In this document: piece by piece, positions 7,358-17,346 of the stretch
How the letters are laid out: each line of letters starts with the position of its first letter
Position numbering within the stretch: the first letter of the stretch is position 1
Assembly (NCBI GenBank): GCA_005888295.1
Contig: VAWP01000059.1
Location: forward strand, 3,246-36,015
Direction of reading: 5' to 3'
Length of the DNA stretch: 32,770 nucleotides
DNA from: Actinomycetota bacterium
GTDB taxonomy: Bacteria; Actinomycetota; Acidimicrobiia; Acidimicrobiales; AC-9
Translations under genes and position numbers: made by a program
The notes under the pieces: generated by a model
Told to the model about the DNA's origin: nothing
What the model saw: the letters and a program-made list of their open reading frames with translations, nothing else
Database searches by the model: none

Positions 7358-8914
7358 CTACTGCAGATAGCCGCGCCGCATGGCCTCGACGACCGCCGCG
7401 GTCCGGTCGGAGACGCCGAGCTTGTCGTACAGACGTTGGGCATGGTTTCTGACCAGGCTCACCGCCAGACCGAGCTCGGCGGCAACCTGGGGAACAGAGC
7501 GGCCCCGGGCGAACGCCCGCAGCACCTCCAGCTCCTCATCAGTCGGTGCTGACGGCTGGCCCTGGGCCCGGTGCCGGATCTCGCCGGCCAGCCCGCCCGC
7601 AAGCTCGGGAGGAAGCACGGTCTGGCCGTCCGCCGCCCTGAGCACGGCGTCGACGATCTCCTTGCGCCGGGAGTCCTTGGAGAGGTAGCCGGCGGCCCCC
7701 TCCTCCAGCGCTCGGAACACGACGGCGCTGTCGCCCACCGCCGAGAGGAGCAGCACCCTGGTGGGGAGGTCTTCGTCGACGACCGCGTGGACGAGGTCGA
7801 GCCCGTCCATCTCGGGCATCTGGTAATCGACCACGGCGACGGTGGGACGCTCTCGCCTGATCACCTCCAGCGCGTCGGCGCCGTTCTCCGCCTCACCGAC
7901 GACCTCCACCCGCTCACTCTCGGTCAGGCCTCGGATCACGCCGTCGCGGAAGAACGGGTGGTCGTCGACCACGACGGCCCTGACGAGGTCTTCCGCCGGT
8001 GGCGGGGCGGGCTGACCGGCCCGTTCGGCCTCGTCGCCGCCTGCGGGGGTCGGTCTCGGGAGGACGACCGTCGACAGCGAGGCGTCCGGCATGGCGCCCG
8101 CGGCGCTCGGAGTGGTGAGGACACGCAGCATCTCGTCAGCGGAGCCGAACCGCTGCCCGGGGTCCTTCTCCAGCGCCTTGAGCACGAGCGCGTCCAACGG
8201 CTCCGGCACATCGGGTCTCTCGGCGCGCAACGAGCGAGGCGTGGCCTGGAGATGCTGCGCGATCACACCGACCGGGACCTCGGCCTCGAACGGCGGGTGG
8301 CCGGCGAGGCACTCGTAGAGCACGCAACCGAGCGAGTACAGGTCAGTTTCCGCCGTGGACGATCGGGCGTCGAGCTGCTCGGGCGACGCGTAGGCGGGGG
8401 TCCCCATGAACTGTCCCATCGTCGTCAGGCTCCTGAGGTCGCTGGCTGCCCGGGCGATGCCGAAGTCGACCAGCTTCGCCGTGTCGTCCCCGGCGATGAG
8501 GATGTTGGCCGGCTTGATGTCCCGGTGCACGATGCCCTTGCCGTGAGCATGGCTGAGGCCGGCGAGCAGCTGCGCGGCGAGCTCCTGGGTCCTCTCCAGT
8601 CCCATGTAGGGCGCCGTTGCCTCGAGCCTCGCCTGGAGCGACTCACCTTCGACCAGCTCCATGACGATGTAGTACGTGTCGCCGTCGCTTCCCGCGTCGT
8701 AGACGGTGACGATGTTCGGGTGCTTGAGCGACGCCACGTGGATCGCTTCGCGCTGGAACCTCTCGCGGAAGGACGTGTCGGTGGCCAGCTGCTCGCTCAG
8801 CACCTTGATGGCGACGTGTCGGTCCAGCCGACGATCGTTGGCCCGCCACACGCTGGCCATGGCCCCGGAGCCGAGGTGGTCGAGAAGCTCGTATCGCTGG
8901 TCCAACACCCTCAT
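7358..8914 (-). CDS. Ser/Thr protein kinase fused to REC-LuxR (NarL-type) response regulator
   Basis: Kinase motifs GSGAMASVWRA, VAIKVL, IVHRDIKPANIL, DFGIA, GTPAYASPEQ; REC VVDDHPFFRDGV, VVDYQMPEMDG, GYLSKDSRR; C-term HTH TDEELEVLRAFARGRSVPQVAAELGLAVSLVRNHAQRLYDKLGVSDR. Confidence 0.93.
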   Translation of the reverse strand: MRVLDQRYELLDHLGSGAMASVWRANDRRLDRHVAIKVLSEQLATDTSFRERFQREAIHVASLKHPNIVTVYDAGSDGDTYYIVMELVEGESLQARLEATAPYMGLERTQELAAQLLAGLSHAHGKGIVHRDIKPANILIAGDDTAKLVDFGIARAASDLRSLTTMGQFMGTPAYASPEQLDARSSTAETDLYSLGCVLYECLAGHPPFEAEVPVGVIAQHLQATPRSLRAERPDVPEPLDALVLKALEKDPGQRFGSADEMLRVLTTPSAAGAMPDASLSTVVLPRPTPAGGDEAERAGQPAPPPAEDLVRAVVVDDHPFFRDGVIRGLTESERVEVVGEAENGADALEVIRRERPTVAVVDYQMPEMDGLDLVHAVVDEDLPTRVLLLSAVGDSAVVFRALEEGAAGYLSKDSRRKEIVDAVLRAADGQTVLPPELAGGLAGEIRHRAQGQPSAPTDEELEVLRAFARGRSVPQVAAELGLAVSLVRNHAQRLYDKLGVSDRTAAVVEAMRRGYLQ

Positions 8915-9030
8915 CGTCGTGTGCGCCCCCCGTCGCCGACTCGTCGCCGCGCCAGTATGCCCGGCCCGAGGCGCCTGAGCAGGGTGGGGCGACCCTGTCG
9001 TATTTGCCCGCCTTCGCGGTGCGGCCGATG

Positions 9031-9933
9031 TCAGGTGCCCGGCATGGGCAGGGCGCCCCGGCTTCTCGCCCTCTCGAGGAACTCGATGATCGCCGTGTTG
9101 AACAGGTCGTTCCTGTCCCCCGCGACCATGTGGCCGGCGCCGGCGACGTCGGCGAACTCGGCGTGCGGGATGAGCTCGAGGAGCTCCTTGGCGCCTTCCT
9201 GGCTGAGGAGGTCGCTCTGGCGGCCCCGGACGAGGAGCGTGGGTACGACGATCGCCTCGGCGGCGCTGACCAATCGTCCAGGATCGACGACGGAGGTCCG
9301 TGTCTCGTCAGCGCCGCCGCGGGGACCGCGGAGGAACTGGGGATCCCAATGCCACACCCACCTGCCGTCGGGCCGCTGTCGCAGGTTCTTTCTCAACCCG
9401 GCCAGATCCCGCGGCCTCGGCCGGTGCGGGTTGTAGCGCTGTATGGCGTCGGCGACCTCGTCGACTGAAGCGAACCCGTCCGCCATGTGCTCCGACATGA
9501 ACGACGTGATCCGGTCGCGGCCGTCCGGCTCGATCCTGTGGGCGATGTCGACGAGGATCAGGGCGCTGGCGACCGGCGGGTCGCCCGCCTCGGCGGCAGC
9601 CACGAGCGACGCCGCCCCTCCGAGTGAAGCTCCGACCAGAACCGGGGGGCGGCCGACGGATCGAGCCACCCTCTTGGCGTCGCCGGCGAAGGCGTCCAGG
9701 CTGTAGTCACCATCCGCTGCCCAGTCGCTCTCGCCGTGCCCGCGCAGGTCGAGGGCATAGGCGCGCCACTCGCGCTCGCCCAACGCCCGCAACGTCGTAT
9801 GCCAGGAGTGCCTCGTCTGCCCGCCGCCGTGGAGCAGGACGACCGGAGATGCCGCCGACGGACCGGCAACGTCGGCGACGAGCCGGTTCTCGTCGCGACC
9901 GCGCAGCTCGATGGTCTCGATCACCGCGCACAC
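9031..9933 (-). CDS. Alpha/beta hydrolase
   Basis: VVLLHGGGQTRHSW, DLRGHGESDW, VLVGASLGGAASL nucleophile elbow, PTLLVRGRQSD, GAGHMVAGDR. Confidence 0.92.
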   Translation of the reverse strand: MCAVIETIELRGRDENRLVADVAGPSAASPVVLLHGGGQTRHSWHTTLRALGEREWRAYALDLRGHGESDWAADGDYSLDAFAGDAKRVARSVGRPPVLVGASLGGAASLVAAAEAGDPPVASALILVDIAHRIEPDGRDRITSFMSEHMADGFASVDEVADAIQRYNPHRPRPRDLAGLRKNLRQRPDGRWVWHWDPQFLRGPRGGADETRTSVVDPGRLVSAAEAIVVPTLLVRGRQSDLLSQEGAKELLELIPHAEFADVAGAGHMVAGDRNDLFNTAIIEFLERARSRGALPMPGT

Positions 9934-10006
9934 CTTAGCTATCGCCCCATCCGACGACAGGATCGCCGACAGCCATCGGTCCCGACGACGATAGGCTCGA
10001 CGCTCC

Positions 10007-10915
10007 GTGAAGATCGCTTACGGCCTGCCGTTCCTGTCGTGCCCACCACCTCCGGAGCTTCTCGCCGGCGAGGCGCTGAGCGAGTTGGCGCGCTCTGCCG
10101 AGGAGACCGGCTTCGGCGCCGTCTTCCTCACCGAGCATCCCGCTCCGAGCCAGAGATGGCGCCAGACGGGAGGACACGACGCCCTCGACCCCTTCGTGGG
10201 CCTGGCCTTCGCGGCAGCGGCGACGACTCGGCTCCGGCTCCTCACCTACCTCGTCGTGCTGCCGTATCGCAACCCGTTCCTCCTCGCCAAGTCCGTCTCC
10301 TCGCTCGATCGGCTCTCTGGTGGCAGGGTCGAGCTCGGCCTCGGTGCGGGCTACCAGAAGGCGGAGTTCCACGCCCTCGGCGTCGACTTCGACGAGCGCA
10401 ATGAGCTTTTCGACGAGGCGCTCGACGTGCTCCTGCTGGCATGGTCGGGCCAGCCTGTCACCTTCGAAGGGCGCCATTTCTCGGCTCGCGACACGGCGCT
10501 CGAGCCGACACCCGCGCAACAGCCGCACCCACCGCTGTGGTTCGGCGGCAACAGCAAGCTGACCCGTCGCCGGGTCGCCGAGCGCGGTGCGGGCTGGATG
10601 CCGATGCCGAACCCCCGGGCGACGGCCCAGCACCTGCGTTCGCCTCCGCGCGAGTCGACCGACGACCTCGCAGCGATGCTGGCCTCGATGCGGCCGCCAC
10701 CGACGGCCGTGATGTACCCCCTGCCCGCCGTGCGCCTGGACGACCAGGCCAGTGTGCGTGCGCACTATGACGAGGCGGCGCGCGCTGCAGAGCTCGGCGT
10801 CACGTGGTGCACGATCAGCGGCCAGGGCCGGACGATGACCGAGGCCCGTGAGTTCCAACTGCGCTACCGCGACGCCGTGCTCGACCGGCTCTCCGCGCTC
10901 GAGGCGCCGGCGTAG
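10007..10915 (+). CDS. LLM-class (F420-dependent) oxidoreductase
   Basis: GTG start; KIAYGLPFLSCPPPPELLAGEALSELARSAEETGFGAVFLTEHPAPS...LDRLSGGRVELGLGAGYQKAEFHALGVDFDER. Confidence 0.9.
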   Translation: MKIAYGLPFLSCPPPPELLAGEALSELARSAEETGFGAVFLTEHPAPSQRWRQTGGHDALDPFVGLAFAAAATTRLRLLTYLVVLPYRNPFLLAKSVSSLDRLSGGRVELGLGAGYQKAEFHALGVDFDERNELFDEALDVLLLAWSGQPVTFEGRHFSARDTALEPTPAQQPHPPLWFGGNSKLTRRRVAERGAGWMPMPNPRATAQHLRSPPRESTDDLAAMLASMRPPPTAVMYPLPAVRLDDQASVRAHYDEAARAAELGVTWCTISGQGRTMTEAREFQLRYRDAVLDRLSALEAPA

Positions 10916-10940
10916 ACAGACAATCGGATCCGTCCCCTCG

Positions 10941-12440
10941 TCACTGCCGTTCGAGCGCCGCCTTGACCTCCCGACGCAGGACCTTCCCGGTGGCCGTGGA
11001 CGGCAGCTCGGCCGAGACCACGAGCAGCCGCGGCGCCTTGAGTGACCCCAGCCGTTCGGCGGCCCACGTCCGGACCGCCTCGGGATCGGCGTCGGCACCG
11101 GGCCGGAGGCTCACCATTGCACCCACCCGCTCACCCCACTCGGTGTCCGCGATGCCAACGGCGGCCGCCGCGGCAACCGCCGGGTGACCGAGCAGCACGT
11201 CCTCCACCTCGGCCGGGGAGATGTTCTCGCCACCACTGATGATGAGGTCGTCGCCCCGACCGGTGAGGAAGAGGTATCCCTCGGCGTCGACCGATCCCAT
11301 GTCGCCGGTGCGCAGCCACCCGCCCTCGGCGTGCCTGGCACCGCCGTCGAGGTAGCGGCCACCAACCTGCGGCCCCCGCACGCAGATCTCGCCCACGACG
11401 TCGATCCCCGCCGCCTGCCCGGCCTCGTCGAGGACCGCCACCTCCACACCCGGGACGGGTCGCCCGACCGATCCGAGCCGGCGGCGCACGGCGGGATCGT
11501 CGCTGGCAGCAGAGGTCCGGTGATCGTCGGGGTCGAGCACCGAGATGGTGGAGCTCGTCTCGGTGAGCCCGTAGGCGTTGACGAAGCCGGTGTCCGGGAA
11601 CAGCCGCAGGGCCCGTTCCAGCACGGGCGCCGGCATGCGGGCGCCGCCGTAGGCGAGCGAGCGCAGCTTGGGTGCCGGCGAGCCGGGCGACGCCTCCAGG
11701 GCGTCGACGATCCGGGCCAGCATGGTCGGGACGACCAGGGCGTGGGTCACGTCTTCCTCGTGGGCGGCCTCGAGCCAGCCCTCGGCCGAGAACGACCGCA
11801 GGGGAACGAGCCGCCGCCCCGAGTAGCAGGAGGTGAGCACGCTCGTCACCCCGGCCACGTGGAACGGTGGGACAGCCAGCAGGGTCGCCTCGTCGGGGTC
11901 CGCCGAGCCGAACTCCACCGTGTTGAGCACGTAGGACACCAGGTTGTCGTGCTCGAGGACGGCCGCCTTGGGCTCCGCCGACGTCCCACTGGTGAACAGC
12001 AGCACCGCCGGCCGGTCACTCTCCTCCGAAATGGGAACCGTGCTGCCGTCGCCCCCGTGCCCACTCCCGGCCAGCCAGTCGTCCCCCTCCACGACCAGCG
12101 CGGGCTGCAGTCGTTCGAGCAGGCGGCGAAGCACGGCGTCGGGCAGGCGGTAGTTGAGCGGCGCGTAGCTGACGCCCGCCCAAGCGGCGGCGAAGAGGGT
12201 GACGGGGACGACGGGCCCGTTCTCCGCGAGCAGGGCGAGCGTGGCGGCGTCCCCACCCGCCAGACGCGAGGCCGCGTCACCGGCCAGGCGGTGCACGTCG
12301 GCGAAGGTCATCCCGCCCGTCCGGCTCCCGACGGCCACACGCTCGCCGTGGCCGTCGGCCGCCATCTCGAGGAGCATGGCCAGGTTCACGTCGCTCGACA
12401 CTAGGCGAGTGCCCCGCGACCGATCGAGCTGGTCGGCCAA
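10941..12440 (-). CDS. Class I adenylate-forming enzyme (acyl-CoA synthetase/ligase)
   Basis: AVLLFTSGTSAEPKAAVLEH, NAYGLTETSSTISVL, GWLRTGDMGSVDAEGYLFLTGRGDDLIISGGENISPAEVEDVL, PSTATGKVLRREV; GTG at 12401 is an alternative start. Confidence 0.92.
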   Translation of the reverse strand: MADQLDRSRGTRLVSSDVNLAMLLEMAADGHGERVAVGSRTGGMTFADVHRLAGDAASRLAGGDAATLALLAENGPVVPVTLFAAAWAGVSYAPLNYRLPDAVLRRLLERLQPALVVEGDDWLAGSGHGGDGSTVPISEESDRPAVLLFTSGTSAEPKAAVLEHDNLVSYVLNTVEFGSADPDEATLLAVPPFHVAGVTSVLTSCYSGRRLVPLRSFSAEGWLEAAHEEDVTHALVVPTMLARIVDALEASPGSPAPKLRSLAYGGARMPAPVLERALRLFPDTGFVNAYGLTETSSTISVLDPDDHRTSAASDDPAVRRRLGSVGRPVPGVEVAVLDEAGQAAGIDVVGEICVRGPQVGGRYLDGGARHAEGGWLRTGDMGSVDAEGYLFLTGRGDDLIISGGENISPAEVEDVLLGHPAVAAAAAVGIADTEWGERVGAMVSLRPGADADPEAVRTWAAERLGSLKAPRLLVVSAELPSTATGKVLRREVKAALERQ

Positions 12441-12452
12441 CGAGGTCCCGTT

Positions 12453-13943
12453 TCAGCGCTCGTCTGTGGTGGTCGTGGTCGCACCGGCGCCTCGCCGGCC
12501 CCCGGACGGCGTCCCGGTCAGGGTCGTCGTGGGGTGGACCGGCAGCACCTGGGTGGGCCGCGGCTGCTGGCCGAAGTCGAAGTCGGCCGTCAGGTCACCG
12601 AGCACCTTGACGTCCTCCCGCACATCGGGCCGGGGATCGGGCCGGCCGTCGGTGCGGGGGTCGAGGCGCTGGCCGTGGAGGAAGTCGTCCTCGATGAACT
12701 GGTCGTAGGCGTCGAAGGACAGCGTCTGATGATCGACGTAGCCCTTGCGGGCGTAGGGGCTGATGACGATCCCCGGCACGCGGAGCCCGTAGCCGTTCTG
12801 GTCGACGTTCGGGGGGGCGACCTGGTCGTAGAACCCGCCCCAGTCGTCCCAGGCCAGGAAGATCGCCGTCGAGCTCCAATCGGGACCGTGCATGACGGCG
12901 TTGACGAGGCTGGTCACGAAGCTCTGGCCCGCCGAGACCCGGTTGGGTGGGTGCTCGCTCACCGTTCCAGACGGCGCCACCCACGACACGGCGGGGAGGT
13001 TTCCCTTGCTGGCGGCCGAGTAGAAGTTGTCCACCGACTGGATGTTGCCGAGCTGGCCGTCGGCCTTGACCGTGTCGAAGTACGGAAGAGGGTTCCAGAT
13101 GCCCGGTGTGACGGCGTTCTGCCTGACCGGGCCGCAGCTGACGGCGGCGTCGTTCTCGCAGTCGGGTTCCGTCCCGGCCACGACGTAGTAGCCCCAGCTC
13201 ACGTTGTCCTTGTGCATCAGGTAGGTGAGGTCCGTCCAGGCGTAGATGGGGGCGGGGGCGTTGGAGGGTCGCAGGTTGCCGGCGGCGGGCGGGGTCCCCG
13301 GGTTGTCGAGGGCGTTGACACAGCTCGACGGGTTGTCGTGCTGGGTGCAGGCGGCCGACCACTCCGACACCTGGAACAGGTGCTCGGGCAGGCTCCAGGA
13401 GGCGTTGGGCTCGAACATGTGGTCCTGGAGCACGAAGTTGTTGGCGTAGGCCCAGTAGTTGGGGATGTCCGCGGCGGTGTGGTAGCCCATGACGTCGGGC
13501 TGCGAGCTGTTGGTACAGGCAGGGTTGGTGAAATCGAGACAGCCTTTTCGCCCCGCCTGGGCCTGGCGGACGAAGCCGTCCATCTTGCCGCCGTCGATGT
13601 CCGCGGTGGCGTTGGTCTTGCTGTGGGGACCTCCGCCGTTCACGTCGGCGTGATCGGGAAACGGCCTGACGCACTGGTTGGTTTGAGGATCGGGCACGCA
13701 GACCGTGGGAACCCCGTTCGTCATGGGGATGCCCTCGGCCCCGGGATAGGTGCCGAAGTAGGTGTCGAAGGAGCGGTTCTCCTGCATGATCACCACGACG
13801 TGGCGGATCTTGTGGATCCCGCTCGCGCCCGCTCCCGACGGGGTCGAGCTGCCAGAGCTGCAGCCCGCCAGGGCGGCGGCCGGAAGGAGGACGGCCACGG
13901 CCACAGCCGACGACCGGGACCGGACGACCCTGTGACGCGACAT
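12453..13943 (-). CDS. Alkaline phosphatase/phospholipase C-type phosphoesterase, predicted lipoprotein
   Basis: Signal peptide with lipobox (AALAGCSSG); [68 protein letters not shown]. Confidence 0.9.
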   Translation of the reverse strand: MSRHRVVRSRSSAVAVAVLLPAAALAGCSSGSSTPSGAGASGIHKIRHVVVIMQENRSFDTYFGTYPGAEGIPMTNGVPTVCVPDPQTNQCVRPFPDHADVNGGGPHSKTNATADIDGGKMDGFVRQAQAGRKGCLDFTNPACTNSSQPDVMGYHTAADIPNYWAYANNFVLQDHMFEPNASWSLPEHLFQVSEWSAACTQHDNPSSCVNALDNPGTPPAAGNLRPSNAPAPIYAWTDLTYLMHKDNVSWGYYVVAGTEPDCENDAAVSCGPVRQNAVTPGIWNPLPYFDTVKADGQLGNIQSVDNFYSAASKGNLPAVSWVAPSGTVSEHPPNRVSAGQSFVTSLVNAVMHGPDWSSTAIFLAWDDWGGFYDQVAPPNVDQNGYGLRVPGIVISPYARKGYVDHQTLSFDAYDQFIEDDFLHGQRLDPRTDGRPDPRPDVREDVKVLGDLTADFDFGQQPRPTQVLPVHPTTTLTGTPSGGRRGAGATTTTTDER

Positions 13944-14031
13944 CCCCACGCGCTTCTCCTCTCGGACGCGGTCAGACCACAGTCTTGCTCGCTGGTGCGG
14001 GGCCGTCGTGTCGGATCTGTTTCGGGTTGTG

Positions 14032-14829
14032 TTAGGGACGCTCGTCCGGCGTCGCGGCGCCAGGGGTCGCCACCCAGCTCGGCGGGCGCTTCTCCATGAA
14101 CGCACGCATACCTTCTCGGGGCTCGGGCGAATGGTCGAGGGCCCAGAACATCGTCTGGTAGTCGATGTTGCCGTAGCGCTCGTTGAGCATCCGCTTGACC
14201 TGGGCGCGCGCCGCAGGTGCGGTCTGCATCACCTGATGCGCCGCCTCGGTGGCGGCCCTGCGAAGGTCGTCGTGAGGAACGACACGGGACAGCAGACCGA
14301 TCCGCTGCGCCTCGGTGGCGTCGAAACGCCTTCCCGACAACAACAGATCTCGGGCGACGGCTACACCCACGTGTGCAGGCAGCGCCGCCGCGTAGGTCGC
14401 GTCAGGTATGCCTCGCAGGAGCTCGGGCACCCGGAACGTCGCCTGGTCACTGGCGACGGCGATGTCCGCCATCATCGCGATCAGCAGTCCCCCGGCCTGG
14501 CAGATGCCGTTGACCGCGGCGACGACTGGCGCGTTGCTGTCGCGAATGGCGAGGAACGGAAGGACTTCGTGGCCGATGTCGTCGGGCGGTGCCTCGCCCG
14601 CTTCCGTCCGTCCGCCGAGATCACCGCCAGGTGCAAAGACGTCCCCCACTCCGGTGATGACCAGGCCCCCGAGATCGGGATCGGTGTTGACGAGACGCAC
14701 GGCACGCTTGATCCCGTAGTACATGGCGGCCGTCAGCGCGTTTCTCGCCGCCGGACGGTCGATCACGCACCACGCGACGACACCTTCCCGCTCCAGTCGC
14801 AGGTACGGCGTACCCAGCTCGTGGTCCAT
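14032..14829 (-). CDS. Enoyl-CoA hydratase/isomerase family protein
   Basis: [72 protein letters not shown]. Confidence 0.92.
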   Translation of the reverse strand: MDHELGTPYLRLEREGVVAWCVIDRPAARNALTAAMYYGIKRAVRLVNTDPDLGGLVITGVGDVFAPGGDLGGRTEAGEAPPDDIGHEVLPFLAIRDSNAPVVAAVNGICQAGGLLIAMMADIAVASDQATFRVPELLRGIPDATYAAALPAHVGVAVARDLLLSGRRFDATEAQRIGLLSRVVPHDDLRRAATEAAHQVMQTAPAARAQVKRMLNERYGNIDYQTMFWALDHSPEPREGMRAFMEKRPPSWVATPGAATPDERP

Positions 14830-14944
14830 AGATCGGTCCTCTCCTCCTGCGCTCCAGCGCCCCTCGTGCCAGGTGCCCGCTCGGATGACGATCCCAGCCT
14901 AAGTCGGCTGGTCGGGGCGCAGCGCCGCTGAGTAGCGTCTCGGC

Positions 14945-16135
14945 GTGAGCGACGCCATCGAGCGCTTCGAGGTTCGCGTGCCCGACTCCGTCCTCACGGA
15001 CCTGCGTCACCGCCTGGCGCAGACCCGCGTGCCGGACCAGATCGAGGGCACGGGATGGGAGAACGGCTTCCCGGTCGACTATCTGGGCGAGCTGGTGGCG
15101 TACTGGCGAGACCGCTACGACTGGCGAGCGCAGGAAGCGCGACTGAACGACTTCGAGCACTTCCGCACCAACATCGATGGCCAGTCGATCCACTTCATCC
15201 ACGCCCGCTCCGCTCACCCGGGCGCGTTCCCACTGCTCATGACGCACGGCTGGCCCGGCTCGGTCGTCGAGTTCCTGGACGTCATCCCACGGCTGACGGG
15301 GCCAGAGGCTCACGGCGGCGGTACCGCCGACGCCTTCCACGTGATCGTCCCTTCGCTACCGGGGTACGGGTTCTCCGAGCCGACCCGTACGTCCGGGTGG
15401 GACGTGCGGCGAATCGCGTCGGCCTTCATCGAGCTGATGCGTCGCCTGGGCTACACCCGCTACGGAGCCCAGGGGGGAGACTGGGGCGCCCAGGTCGCCA
15501 CCAGCATCGGGGCCCTCGATCCCGGGCGCTGCGCGGCCATCCACCTCAACATGCCGATCGGTGAGCGTCCGGACGAGCCGGTCCCTCTCAGCGACGAGGA
15601 CAGAGCGGATCTCGCCGCCATACAGCACTTCCAGCGCGAGGAGTCCGGGTACGCCGTCGAGCAGGCGACCAAGCCGCAGACGCTCGGCGTTGCCCTGAAC
15701 GACTCGCCGGCCGGGCTCCTGGCCTGGATCGTGGAGAAGTTCCGCACCTGGAGCGACTGCGACGGCCACCCGGAGAACGTCTACAGCCGGGATCAGCTGA
15801 TCACCAACGTGATGATGTACTGGGTCACGCAGACGATCACCTCCTCGGTCCGGCTGTACTGGGAGAACAAGCAGGCCAGCTCGGCCGCAGAGGCGCCCGA
15901 GCGCGTCGGAGTTCCGACCGGCGTGGCGCGCTACCCCAAGGAGGTGCTGCGCTTCCCGCGCTCCTGGGTCGAACGGCGCTACAACGTGACGTACTGGGCC
16001 GACATGCCTCGTGGCGGCCACTTTGCTGCGATGGAGCAGCCCGCCCTCTTCGTGGACGATCTCCGGAGCTTCTTCCGGACCGTGCGAGCCCGACCCCCCG
16101 ATGAGCCGACGAGAGAACGGTCTTCTCAATTGTAG
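14945..16135 (+). CDS. Epoxide hydrolase (EHN N-terminal + alpha/beta hydrolase)
   Basis: FEVRVPDSVLTDLRHRLAQTRVPD N-term; LLMTHGWPGSVVEFLDVIPRL; VPSLPGYGFSEPT; GAQGGDWGAQVATSIG; GGHFAAMEQP. Confidence 0.94.
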   Translation: MSDAIERFEVRVPDSVLTDLRHRLAQTRVPDQIEGTGWENGFPVDYLGELVAYWRDRYDWRAQEARLNDFEHFRTNIDGQSIHFIHARSAHPGAFPLLMTHGWPGSVVEFLDVIPRLTGPEAHGGGTADAFHVIVPSLPGYGFSEPTRTSGWDVRRIASAFIELMRRLGYTRYGAQGGDWGAQVATSIGALDPGRCAAIHLNMPIGERPDEPVPLSDEDRADLAAIQHFQREESGYAVEQATKPQTLGVALNDSPAGLLAWIVEKFRTWSDCDGHPENVYSRDQLITNVMMYWVTQTITSSVRLYWENKQASSAAEAPERVGVPTGVARYPKEVLRFPRSWVERRYNVTYWADMPRGGHFAAMEQPALFVDDLRSFFRTVRARPPDEPTRERSSQL

Positions 16136-16203
16136 TAACGTTCGTTCCGTCTGATGTGAACGGAGGTCTGGCGCGGTGAGGAGCCGCAATCGAAGGGACT
16201 GAG

Positions 16204-17346
16204 ATGACCTCGACGGAATCCGACATCTACTACGACCCGTACGACTTCGAGATCGACTCCGATCCGTATCCTGTCTGGAAGCGGCTTCGCGACGAACGGC
16301 CCCTCTACCACAACGACCGCTACGACTTCTACGCGCTCAGCCGCTTCGAGGACGTCGAGCCGAGCCTGGTCGACTGGAGGACGTACTGCTCAGCTCGCGG
16401 GACGGTCCTGGAGCTCATCAAGAGCGGGATGGAGATCCCGCGGGGCTCGATCATCTTCGAGGATCCTCCGGATCACGACCGCCATCGTGGCCTGCTCTCA
16501 CGCGTCTTCACCCCACGGAAGATGAACGCGATCGAACCGAAGGTGCGCGAATTCTGTGCCCGATGCCTCGATCCCCTCGTCGGTGCGGGGGGGTTCGACT
16601 TCATCCGTGACCTCGGCGCTCCGATGCCCATGCGGACGATCGGCATGCTTCTCGGCATCCCCGACCAGGACCAGGAGTCGATACGCGAGCGCATCGACGA
16701 GGGACTGCGCCTCACGGAAGGCAAGTACATCGACTGGCGGGCGAAGCATCCCTCCGACGATCTCATGACCGAGCTGCTCCAGGCCGAGTTCGAGGACGAG
16801 TCAGGGCTCCGCCGGCTCACTCGGGCCGAGGTCCTGAACTTCGTGAACCTCCTGGCCGCGGCCGGCAACGAGACCACGACCCGCCTCATCGGTTGGACCG
16901 GAAAGGTGCTGGCAGAGCATCCCGACCAGCGCCGGGAGCTGGTCGAGCAGCGAGGTCTGGTACCGAAGGCGATCGAAGAGGTGCTGCGCTACGAGTCACC
17001 GTCGCCCGTTCAGGCACGGTTCGTCACCAAGGACGTGGTGCACCACGGGCAGGAGGTCCCGCAGGGCAGCGCCATCCTTCTCCTCAACGGCTCGGCGAAC
17101 CGCGACGACCGCAAGTTCGCCGACGGCGACCGGTTCGACATCCATCGAAAGATCGATCACCACCTCGCCTTCGGGTACGGCATCCATTTCTGCCTCGGTG
17201 CTGCCCTGGCGCGTCTGGAAGGCCGCGTCGCGCTCGACGAGGTCCTCGAGCGGTTCCCATCGTGGGAGATCGACTGGGACAACGTCGTACAGGCGCGGAC
17301 GTCGACCGTCCGTGGCTGGGAGCGCTTCCCTGTCCGAACCGCCTAG
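16204..17346 (+). CDS. Cytochrome P450
   Basis: NLLAAAGNETTTRLIGW (I-helix), EEVLRYESP (ExxR), FGYGIHFCLGAALARLEGRVAL (heme Cys). Confidence 0.96.
   Translation: MTSTESDIYYDPYDFEIDSDPYPVWKRLRDERPLYHNDRYDFYALSRFEDVEPSLVDWRTYCSARGTVLELIKSGMEIPRGSIIFEDPPDHDRHRGLLSRVFTPRKMNAIEPKVREFCARCLDPLVGAGGFDFIRDLGAPMPMRTIGMLLGIPDQDQESIRERIDEGLRLTEGKYIDWRAKHPSDDLMTELLQAEFEDESGLRRLTRAEVLNFVNLLAAAGNETTTRLIGWTGKVLAEHPDQRRELVEQRGLVPKAIEEVLRYESPSPVQARFVTKDVVHHGQEVPQGSAILLLNGSANRDDRKFADGDRFDIHRKIDHHLAFGYGIHFCLGAALARLEGRVALDEVLERFPSWEIDWDNVVQARTSTVRGWERFPVRTA

Noticed and set aside
7571-9436. 621-aa ORF on + strand, and similar long ORFs at 12534-14099, 16893-18812, 20620-22677 and 23152-25071
   Set aside because: Each lies antisense to a well-supported gene, is Arg/Pro/Gly/Val-rich and has no recognisable motifs; typical shadow ORFs of high-GC DNA
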